Shown here in pieces: positions 6,245 through 11,903 of a DNA stretch of 11,903 nt. A model generated the notes under the pieces. The model made no database searches. It was given only the letters and a program-made list of their open reading frames with translations, and was not told the origin of the DNA. Source of the DNA: Kangiellaceae bacterium. GTDB taxonomy: Bacteria > Pseudomonadota > Gammaproteobacteria > Enterobacterales > Kangiellaceae. Location: NCBI GenBank assembly GCA_030590405.1, contig JAUUYO010000093.1, forward strand, positions 1 through 11,903, read 5' to 3'. Every line of letters begins with the position of its first letter. Within the stretch, counting starts at the first letter, position 1. The position numbers and the translations under genes are program-made.

Positions 6245-7191
6245 CTAACTAACCTTCCTTGATCTATTCTTTCACAGAGTCTTTCCAGGCCGTCTAAAGT
6301 TCTTGGTGTGGTTCTGTGCAGAAGGTCACCATTGAGAGTAAAAATACGGTTGTTTTTTACCGCTGAAATTTCCGGCCATTTTGACCAGATCGCTTTTTTC
6401 TCAGATTCAATCCCTGAATGATGCGGTATAATAATCACTTTAGGATTTTTTACAAGCACTGATTCAATCGAGACCATCGGATAAGGCACACCCGCGTCAT
6501 TAAACAGGTTATTCCCGCCGCAATCGTTAATCAGAGATTCGATCCAACTCTTTGGACCAATACTCTGAAGCGGGTCGTGCCAAAGCTGATAGAAAACATC
6601 GACCATTGATAATTTCTGATAATGCTCACGAATACGCTTATAACGCCGATCAAATTCTTCAATCACAGATTCCGCTTGTTGCTGTTGCCCGGTGAGCTGA
6701 CCAAGTTTACGTAAATCAAGACTAATTTCTGAGATGTTTTCAGGTTGGCTATAAACAATCTTCAAACCCAAAGATTCGATTTTATCTAAATCAGCCCCTT
6801 TATTACCCCCTTTCCATGCAACAATTAAGTCCGGTTTTAATTTGAGAACTTGCTCAATTTGTATGCCGTTATAATTACCAATTCTAAGAATATTCAATGC
6901 TGCCTTGGGGTAATCGGCGTATTCAACCGTGCCAACGATCTTATCGCCAGCACCAATCGCATACAACATTTCAACGGCGTGAGGTGATAGCGCGATAATT
7001 CGCTGCGCCACTTTCGTTTCTTTCGCTTGAATATTAAAACTAGAAAATAAAGCAATAGTGAAAAAAATACAGGCCTTTATTGTAGGTTGGCGTAGAGCGT
7101 AGCGAAATCCAACGTTATTTTCCTTCCGACAGTTCGGCTGTTGGGTTTCGTTCCTCAACACCAACCTACAAAAATCATATAAACCAATCAC
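6241..7191 (-). CDS. btuF: BtuF, periplasmic corrinoid-binding protein with a repeat inserted near its N-terminus
   Basis: The body (RIIALSPHAVEMLYAIGAG, VGTVEYADYP, IQIEQVLKLKPDLIVAWKGG, a central helix, then IGPKSWIESLINDCGG) is a type III ABC solute-binding protein of the helical-backbone metal-receptor class. It would pass cobalamin to the BtuC-type permease at the other end of the operon. A signal-peptide core, ACIFFTIALF, ends near NIQA-KE. About 40 residues precede it, of which 30 are the translation of a 90-bp palindromic repeat (7081-7170), giving some 316 residues instead of the usual 260-290. I chose the GTG at 7189-7191: AAAGGAG ends 7 bases upstream, inside the cobO 3' end, and the GTGA overlap with the cobO stop suggests coupling. 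A TTG at 7192-7194 is also possible. No in-frame start is visible after the repeat, so export with the extended N-terminus is doubtful. Confidence 0.88.
   Translation of the reverse strand: MIGLYDFCRLVLRNETQQPNCRKENNVGFRYALRQPTIKACIFFTIALFSSFNIQAKETKVAQRIIALSPHAVEMLYAIGAGDKIVGTVEYADYPKAALNILRIGNYNGIQIEQVLKLKPDLIVAWKGGNKGADLDKIESLGLKIVYSQPENISEISLDLRKLGQLTGQQQQAESVIEEFDRRYKRIREHYQKLSMVDVFYQLWHDPLQSIGPKSWIESLINDCGGNNLFNDAGVPYPMVSIESVLVKNPKVIIIPHHSGIESEKKAIWSKWPEISAVKNNRIFTLNGDLLHRTTPRTLDGLERLCERIDQGRLVR
7081..7170. repeat. 90-bp palindromic repeat inside the 5' end of btuF
   Basis: The unit begins TGTAGGTTGG and ends with its exact complement CCAACCTACA; the arms continue to match imperfectly (GCGAAATCCAAC against GTTGGGTTTCGT). 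It resembles the GTAGGTTGG-type dispersed repeats I know from other proteobacterial genomes. Its length, 30 codons, and the absence of stops in the btuF frame leave that frame open. I could not see a target-site duplication. Confidence 0.8.
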
Positions 7192-7781
7192 CAATCGACT
7201 CCTTTACGCGCTTTCACGCCAGCAGTATAGGCATGTTTGATATCTTTAATTTCACTCACCGTGTCCGCAATTTCTCGCAGCGAGGCGACTGCCCCTCGAC
7301 CGGTAATAACAACCGACTGTTCCGGCGGGCGAGACGAAATCGTATCAAGTACTTCTTTTTCATCTAAATATTTATAACCAAGCATATAAGTTAGCTCGTC
7401 TAACAGCACAACATGGTAGGCCGGATCCGCCAGGTATTTTTTAGCCTCTTTCCAAACCTCAGTCGCGGCAATAATGTCTGCTTCTCTATCTTGAGTATCC
7501 CAGGTAAACCCGGTCGCCATCACCGAAAATGGAACACCGTGAGATTCCAATAAATTACGCTCACCACATTCCCAGGTACCTTTAATAAATTGTGCAACCG
7601 CCGCTTTGTAGCCATGACCGACACAACGGGTGACCACACCGAAGCCGGCGGTAGACTTACCTTTACCATTACCGGTAATGAGTAAAACCAAACCACGCTC
7701 TTCCGTTGCCTGGGCAATACTTGCGTCCACTTTTTCTTTTAGTTTCTGCGATTTTTTTTGGTGCTTATCTTGTGTGGTCAT
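7188..7781 (-). CDS. cobO: Corrinoid adenosyltransferase CobO (BtuR/CobA type)
   Basis: This cytoplasmic enzyme transfers the 5'-deoxyadenosyl group of ATP to reduced cob(I)alamin or cobinamide to form the coenzyme. At 197 residues it has the family's usual length. The distinctive P-loop GNGKGKST is at 37-44, preceded by a charged N-terminal helix (about 5-28). Further family marks are AQFIKGTWECGERNLL, FTWDTQD, the Walker B-like VVLLDELTYML, VVITGRGA and a C-terminus ending KARKGVDW, close to the KGI(E/D)F/W end of CobA proteins. The ATG at 7779-7781 has GAGAGAGG seven bases upstream. A 47-base gap separates it from cobC, and its TGA overlaps the proposed GTG start of btuF. Adenosylated product is the substrate of CobU next door. 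Confidence 0.97.
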   Translation of the reverse strand: MTTQDKHQKKSQKLKEKVDASIAQATEERGLVLLITGNGKGKSTAGFGVVTRCVGHGYKAAVAQFIKGTWECGERNLLESHGVPFSVMATGFTWDTQDREADIIAATEVWKEAKKYLADPAYHVVLLDELTYMLGYKYLDEKEVLDTISSRPPEQSVVITGRGAVASLREIADTVSEIKDIKHAYTAGVKARKGVDW

Positions 7782-7828
7782 TATTTAACCTCTCTCTAAT
7801 TTTAAGCAATCTAGTGAAATCTCTCTTC

Positions 7829-8452
7829 TTATTTTTCACGAACAATATTCGTGACCAGATTCATCGATTTCAATTGTGGAAATAATTCCTCGCCATGATA
7901 TATACTTATGCGAGTTAAAGACGCATAGTCAATTGCAATATTCTGAAAAGGAACCGGTGACAATTGATCCATTTTCAAACACCAGGAAATCAAACAGCGG
8001 ATCACTCCGGCATGAGTAACTATCAGTATTTTCTCTTCTGCATTTTGGTTTAATATTTCTTCAGTCACTCGGCGTATTCGTCGCTGAAAATCAATCAGAG
8101 CCTCTCCGCCTGGCGGTGTAAAACTTGCTGGTTCGACCAAAAATCTTGATAAGTTTTCAGGGTCATTTTGTTTTATCTGCTCAAATGAAATGCCATCCCA
8201 CTCACCGAAATTACACTCTTGTAAATCATCATTAATTTCAATCGGTAGTTGTTTCCCGCTAGCCCACTCTTTTGCAAATTCCGAACATCTCAACAAAGAG
8301 CTGGATATTATTTTTGTGACCCCGCTTGTCGATTTCATAGAGGCATATAATTGTTTCCAGCCAAGTGGAGTTAGTCTGGCATCCGTTTTTCCGAGTAAGC
8401 TATTTTTTATTTTTGGCTCACCATGGCGCAGCAAGTAGAGTTCGGTATTCAT
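7829..8452 (-). CDS. cobC: Alpha-ribazole phosphatase CobC (histidine phosphatase family)
   Basis: The 207-residue protein is a phosphoglycerate mutase-like histidine phosphatase. LLRHGE holds the catalytic His10 and VTHAGVIRC the second histidine (147). The acid/specificity region is CNFGEWDG (80-87), and PPGGEAL is at 113-119. In the B12 pathway CobC removes phosphate from alpha-ribazole-5'-phosphate, or from adenosylcobalamin-5'-phosphate. The general fold alone would not prove this substrate; its place between cobU and cobO does. Start ATG 8450-8452 overlaps the cobU TGA as ATGA, a sign of translational coupling. The C-terminal 40 residues (from about LSPVPFQNIAIDYASL) are typical of the bacterial CobC branch. 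It appears intact. Confidence 0.93.
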   Translation of the reverse strand: MNTELYLLRHGEPKIKNSLLGKTDARLTPLGWKQLYASMKSTSGVTKIISSSLLRCSEFAKEWASGKQLPIEINDDLQECNFGEWDGISFEQIKQNDPENLSRFLVEPASFTPPGGEALIDFQRRIRRVTEEILNQNAEEKILIVTHAGVIRCLISWCLKMDQLSPVPFQNIAIDYASLTRISIYHGEELFPQLKSMNLVTNIVREK

Positions 8453-9018
8453 CGCTCTGACCTGACGTTTTCAGTATATTGCCCATTAATCTTTAGCCCG
8501 AGAGGAATACCGGAAACAACTAAAGTCACATCACTCGCTATTCCCGCAAGTTTTTGATTCAACCATCCAGCTTGATCGACAAATTTACGACTTAGATGTC
8601 CCATTGGAATAATACCGCTACCGACTTCATTGGTGACGATCACGATGTCCGCTTTGCAAGTGCTTAATGCCGCCATAAAACACTCCCTTTCTTGCTGCCA
8701 TGAACTTGCTTGTTCTTCGGTTAAACACTGCCAGTTACTCGTCCAAAGAGTCATACAATCAATCAAGAGCAAATTCTCCGGTTGATTCAGTTTTTTAATC
8801 AACCGCCCTAAATAAAAAGCTTCCTCAATAAGCCCCCAATGCGGCGGCCGATTTTTTTGATGGTGATTGATCCGAGATGACATTTCTTCATCTTCTACCG
8901 TAGCGGTCGCAATGTAAGTTACTATGGGATTTTTTTGACTGACTTCAATCGATTTAACCAATGATTCCGCGAATCGACTTTTCCCTGAACGAGCGCCACC
9001 TATGACTAAATGAATCAT
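8449..9018 (-). CDS. cobU: Adenosylcobinamide kinase / guanylyltransferase CobU
   Basis: A 189-residue bifunctional enzyme that phosphorylates adenosylcobinamide and then attaches GMP to give AdoCbi-GDP. The P-loop GGARSGKS is at 7-14. RINHHQKNRPPHW (49-61) holds the adjacent histidines 52 and 53, in the region that carries the guanylylated histidine in Salmonella CobU. LLLIDCMTLW is the Walker B-like strand, and IVTNEVGSGIIPMG is the strongly conserved family signature. Length is normal and no domain is missing. Both ends overlap neighbours by ATGA (cobS upstream, cobC downstream), so the three are likely coupled in translation. Its product is the direct substrate of CobS. Confidence 0.97.
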   Translation of the reverse strand: MIHLVIGGARSGKSRFAESLVKSIEVSQKNPIVTYIATATVEDEEMSSRINHHQKNRPPHWGLIEEAFYLGRLIKKLNQPENLLLIDCMTLWTSNWQCLTEEQASSWQQERECFMAALSTCKADIVIVTNEVGSGIIPMGHLSRKFVDQAGWLNQKLAGIASDVTLVVSGIPLGLKINGQYTENVRSER

Positions 9019-9812
9019 GTCATCACTCCAAGATTAATTGATAGCGACGACAAAACAACTGCGTAAGCCAGCACTTCCGACAGTTGCTGCGCAGCACCTA
9101 ACATATCACCGGTAAAACCCTTGACTTGTCGATTAAAAAACCATCTTAAAAAAACAAATAGACCTAGCTGTGACAATACGACAAACCAAAAAATGCCATC
9201 CAATAATAATAGTCCGATGCAACCAACAAATAGATTAATCAGTAAATCACTGATGCGGCTCGACTCAGCAAGTGGTTTGACTTTGGCTAAATCCCCATCA
9301 GTCACATAAGGCAAGACGTAGATTAGCGCTGTCGATAAGCTTCGACTTAACGGGTGAGCAATTAAAATAGCGCCATAAATATTCAACGTTGAAAATATTA
9401 AATCAACTTTCGCTATTTCCAACAATAAAAAAAACTTTAAACTCAAAATGCTCCATAAAGCCAAAGACCCATAACTGCCAATCCGTGAATCTTTCATGAT
9501 TTTTAATTTATCATCAACAGTCCAGCCACCGCCTAAACCATCGCAGGTATCAGCGAGTCCATCTTCATGAAATCCACCAGTCAGGAAAAATCCAATAGTC
9601 ATCGATACCAGGATTGAGATGCTTATCGGCATCCATAAACTCATAACATAAAAAACTAAAGCGCAAATAACACCAATCAGCCATCCTACCAACGAAAAAT
9701 ATCGACTCGCTTGATTTAGATTTTGTTGGCTAAAATCTAGCTCCTTTGTCACCGGAATACGCGTAAAAAATCCGATCGCAATCAAAAATAGATTCAATTG
9801 TTTTTTAATCAT
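9015..9812 (-). CDS. cobS: Adenosylcobinamide-GDP ribazoletransferase CobS (cobalamin synthase)
   Basis: An integral membrane enzyme that joins AdoCbi-GDP with alpha-ribazole (or its phosphate) to make adenosylcobalamin. The signature GGFHEDGLADTCDGLGGGW carries the acidic residues thought to bind Mg2+ (residues about 80-97 from the chosen start). DSRIGSYGSLAL and a C-terminal GFTGDMLGAAQQLSE are further family blocks. Six or so hydrophobic segments are evident. I chose the ATG at 9810-9812 because MIKKQLNLFLIAIGFFTRIPV gives the family's usual short lead before TRIPV; an ATG at 9822-9824 and a GTG at 9825-9827 would add 4 or 5 residues. None has a clear ribosome site, so reinitiation after the cobT stop (24 bases away) is likely. 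The stop overlaps cobU as ATGA. Confidence 0.95.
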   Translation of the reverse strand: MIKKQLNLFLIAIGFFTRIPVTKELDFSQQNLNQASRYFSLVGWLIGVICALVFYVMSLWMPISISILVSMTIGFFLTGGFHEDGLADTCDGLGGGWTVDDKLKIMKDSRIGSYGSLALWSILSLKFFLLLEIAKVDLIFSTLNIYGAILIAHPLSRSLSTALIYVLPYVTDGDLAKVKPLAESSRISDLLINLFVGCIGLLLLDGIFWFVVLSQLGLFVFLRWFFNRQVKGFTGDMLGAAQQLSEVLAYAVVLSSLSINLGVMT

Positions 9813-9835
9813 TATTGTCAACATCACAAAAACCG

Positions 9836-10915
9836 CTAAACGGCTGTTACCCCTGCACTTTCAAAACTCGCCATGTCGTTATAAAAACTGGCAGCCGCTC
9901 GTACTAAAGGCATTGCCAGAGCGGCTCCGGTTCCTTCGCCTAATCTCATCCCTAAATTAAGTAATGGCTGCGCTGATAAATGTTTTAACATTAATTGATG
10001 ACCTTGTTCATCTGACTGATGGCAAAAAACCATATAGTCCCGACAGCCTGGATAAAGCTTGTTCGCTAACATTGCGGCGGCAGTTGCGATAAACCCGTCC
10101 ACTAAAATAATATTTTGATTTTCAGCAACCGCTAGCATGGCACCAACCATTTGAACAATTTCGAATCCAGCAAATGCGGACATCACTTCAATCGGTTCAG
10201 AATAATGCTCTGCTAATCTCTGCTTGTGAAATTCGGTCGCTTGTTTTAATAATCGCGTCTTTCTCGCAAAGGCCTCATCATCTATACCGGTCCCTCGGCC
10301 AACACAATTTTCGATCGGTTGATGAGTAATAGAACTTAAAATAGCGGCGGCGGAAGAAGTATTACCGATCCCCATTTCACCGAAGCCAAAAACATTACTA
10401 CCATTTTGGATATGCTTCTCGACTACTTTTTTTCCGAACTGTAATCCCTGCTCAACCTGCTGTTTTGACATGGCGGCTTCACGGACAAAATTATTGGTTC
10501 CATGACCGAGTGATTGCTGAGTCAAACGAGCATTTTCAATAGGCAATAGTATTCCCGCATCGATGACTTCCATATTGATATCATTTGAACGACAAAAACA
10601 ATTAATCGCGGCCCCGCCTTGCAAAAAATTCATCACCATTTGTTGAGTAACCTCAGATGGCGCAATACTTATATTTTCAGCAGCAATACCATGGTCGCCC
10701 GCAAAAACCAACATCACCGGTTGTTCAATCTGGATCGATTCGACCTGTGTTAGTCGACCTTGTTGTTCTCCAGCATTCTTACTTCCTAACACCAAAGCCA
10801 ATTGCAAAGCCAAACCTTCTAACTGGCCTAACGCGCCTTGAGGTTTAGTTTTTTGGTCGATATTGCCAATTATCTGATCTTGTTGAGAACGATCTAATTT
10901 TTTAATCTTATACAT
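9836..10915 (-). CDS. cobT: Nicotinate-nucleotide--dimethylbenzimidazole phosphoribosyltransferase CobT
   Basis: CobT activates the lower-ligand base: it swaps dimethylbenzimidazole (or a related base) for nicotinate on nicotinate mononucleotide, giving alpha-ribazole-5'-phosphate for CobC and CobS. At 359 residues the length is typical. Family marks are KPQGALGQLE (23-33), FAGDHGIAAENIS starting at 71, FLQGGAAINCF, GEMGIGNTSSAAA, and the C-terminal LGEGTGAALAMPL, whose Glu327 corresponds to the catalytic base of Salmonella CobT. The ATG at 10913-10915 has AAAGGA about 14 bases away, longer than ideal, and lies 2 bases after the stop of a short repeat-encoded frame. That arrangement could supply ribosomes by reinitiation. 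It is the second gene of the visible operon. Confidence 0.97.
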   Translation of the reverse strand: MYKIKKLDRSQQDQIIGNIDQKTKPQGALGQLEGLALQLALVLGSKNAGEQQGRLTQVESIQIEQPVMLVFAGDHGIAAENISIAPSEVTQQMVMNFLQGGAAINCFCRSNDINMEVIDAGILLPIENARLTQQSLGHGTNNFVREAAMSKQQVEQGLQFGKKVVEKHIQNGSNVFGFGEMGIGNTSSAAAILSSITHQPIENCVGRGTGIDDEAFARKTRLLKQATEFHKQRLAEHYSEPIEVMSAFAGFEIVQMVGAMLAVAENQNIILVDGFIATAAAMLANKLYPGCRDYMVFCHQSDEQGHQLMLKHLSAQPLLNLGMRLGEGTGAALAMPLVRAAASFYNDMASFESAGVTAV

Positions 10916-10917
10916 TT

Positions 10918-10995
10918 TTAAATTAAATTTTCCTTTGCTACTCTTGTCATTAATACTCTTGTCATTAATACTCTTGTCATTAATACTCTTGTCAT
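10918..10995 (-). CDS. Possible 25-residue leader peptide made of MTRVL repeats
   Basis: The first ATG (10993-10995) opens a frame in which each 15-bp repeat unit encodes MTRVL; after three full copies it reads MTRVAKENLI and stops at TAA 10918-10920, two bases before the cobT ATG. Each unit also supplies AAGAG five bases before the next ATG, a weak ribosome site. It may be a by-product of the repeat rather than a gene; the in-frame spacing and close stop are the only support. I do not recognise the peptide. Confidence 0.25.
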   Translation of the reverse strand: MTRVLMTRVLMTRVLMTRVAKENLI

Positions 10996-11000
10996 TAATA
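10941..11000. repeat. 15-bp tandem repeat, four perfect copies
   Basis: CTCTTGTCATTAATA (plus strand) occurs at 10941-10955, 10956-10970, 10971-10985 and 10986-11000 without a mismatch, followed by a partial CTCT. It fills most of the btuC-cobT gap (10916-11005). Perfect identity suggests recent slippage, so copy number probably varies between strains. Confidence 0.97.
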
Positions 11001-11005
11001 CTCTG

Positions 11006-11903
11006 CTATCGAGTTCGATTAGCTTTAAGCACAATAAAAAAGAACAGACTACCAATTGCCGAAGTCACAATGCCGACAGGCAAAATATGTTCGCTGAGGA
11101 TTGATCTGGCTAAAACATCCACCCAGATCATAAAACTTCCACCAATCACCACGCACATAAACAACACATGATGTAATTGAGAACCAACTAAAAATCGGCA
11201 AATATGCGGGATCATTAAGCCCACAAATCCAATCCCTCCCACCTGTGCAACCAGCACAGCAGTAATGACAGAGCCTATGACTAACATGCTTAATCTCAAT
11301 TGACTAACTGGCACACCTAAAGTAAATGCACCTTCATCACCCGCTTGAATAGCGCTAATCCACTTTCTGTAAACAATAAACAAAAATAGTCCAATACTGG
11401 TTGTGAACAAAGGCAATAATAAATCTTGCCATTGACTATTTGAGAAACTACCCATCATCCAAAATAACAACCGGCTGGCTGTATCAGGTTCCGAATAATA
11501 AATAACTAAACCGGTAAAAGAGCTGAGCATAAAAGAAACGGCCACCCCTGATAATAATAAGCGTTCAACCTGAACTGCCGCACTGCCAGCGAGTGTTAGC
11601 ATTAAAACAACCGAAAATATGCCACCAGATAATGCGCCAAATGTAATCGAAATACCAGCACCAGAAATTGCAGCTATAACAATCACCGCGCCCAACGCCG
11701 CACCGGAAGAGATACCAAATAAATAAGGGTCGGCCAGAGGATTGCGAGTGACTGATTGCAATATCGCACCAGTAATCGACAGACCCGCGCCGGTTAATAA
11801 TGCCATCAAAATCCTGGGCAATCGAATTTCCCAAACGATCCGCTGATAAATCGGCTCAACGCTACAATTGGAATGATCGCCTGTGCAAACCAGCAAAGAA
11901 TCA
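11006..11903 (-). CDS. btuC: BtuC-type cobalamin ABC transporter permease, 5' end beyond the window
   Basis: The visible 298 codons encode a FecCD/BtuC family inner-membrane permease. After VWEIRLPRILMALLTGAGLS (the conserved RLPR block) come AILQSVTRNPLADPYLFGIS, a series of hydrophobic segments, and VGGIGFVGLMIPHICRFLVG near the C-terminus, the cytoplasmic coupling loop that contacts the ATPase in BtuCD. It ends FFFIVLKANRTR. The frame stays open to 11903, so the start and first membrane helix lie outside; a TTG at 11894-11896 is only an internal codon. FecCD permeases also serve siderophores; the cobalamin assignment comes from the adjoining cob genes and btuF. No ATPase gene (btuD) is in the window; it may lie upstream. 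Confidence 0.9.
   Translation of the reverse strand, partial: DSLLVCTGDHSNCSVEPIYQRIVWEIRLPRILMALLTGAGLSITGAILQSVTRNPLADPYLFGISSGAALGAVIVIAAISGAGISITFGALSGGIFSVVLMLTLAGSAAVQVERLLLSGVAVSFMLSSFTGLVIYYSEPDTASRLLFWMMGSFSNSQWQDLLLPLFTTSIGLFLFIVYRKWISAIQAGDEGAFTLGVPVSQLRLSMLVIGSVITAVLVAQVGGIGFVGLMIPHICRFLVGSQLHHVLFMCVVIGGSFMIWVDVLARSILSEHILPVGIVTSAIGSLFFFIVLKANRTR

Noticed and set aside
7081..7170. Possible intrinsic terminator or small RNA between cobO and btuF
   Set aside because: The palindrome lies inside the btuF reading frame and has no T-run; it fits a dispersed repeat better.
10941..11000. Possible CRISPR array
   Set aside because: Units are 15 bp and directly contiguous with no spacers, and no cas genes are present.
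10935..11171. Plus-strand open frame starting with repeated LLSLI motifs over the 15-bp repeats
   Set aside because: It is the antisense of the tandem repeat and of the btuC 3' end; hydrophobic repeats arise from the repeat itself and there is no ribosome site.

Overview
The window looks like a chromosomal segment of a moderately AT-rich gammaproteobacterium, probably marine. This rests on the cobalamin salvage gene set with a TonB-dependent BtuB, a PBPRA1643-type SEC-C protein, a YeiP/EfpL fragment, and dispersed REP-like and RAYT-type repeats. I cannot name the genus. Every real gene lies on the minus strand, so transcription runs from high to low coordinates.

Right half (about 11903 to 6241): a compact vitamin B12 salvage operon. 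In transcription order it holds a BtuC-type permease (cut by the right edge), cobT, cobS, cobU, cobC, cobO and btuF. cobS/cobU and cobU/cobC overlap as ATGA, and cobO/btuF overlap as GTGA. Together they import corrinoid (btuC and btuF here; the ATPase btuD is not visible), adenosylate it (cobO), activate cobinamide (cobU), activate and dephosphorylate the lower-ligand nucleotide (cobT, cobC) and join the two (cobS). A 15-bp repeat in four tandem copies between btuC and cobT encodes a short MTRVL-repeat reading frame that stops 2 nt before cobT. A 90-bp palindromic repeat sits in frame inside the 5' end of btuF.

Middle (about 6244 to 4024): a REP-like hairpin overlaps the btuF stop. It is followed by a cobalamin riboswitch with a readable expression platform, then btuB, the outer-membrane corrinoid receptor. 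A palindrome follows btuB.

Left part (about 4023 to 1) is eroded. A small intact SEC-C zinc-binding protein comes first, then a 4Fe-4S protein broken by a stop and a frameshift. Next is the first 26 codons of yeiP (efpL), ending at a 278-bp relic of a REP-associated tyrosine transposase. Directly against the relic's other end begins a 773-codon open stretch of an RHS/YD-repeat protein that has lost its N-terminus and runs off the left edge at the end of the RHS core, just before where a toxin tip would be. The yeiP / relic / RHS junction is the most unusual structure here. I found no new defence system or wholly novel gene system inside the window; any RHS effector tip and immunity gene would lie just past position 1.
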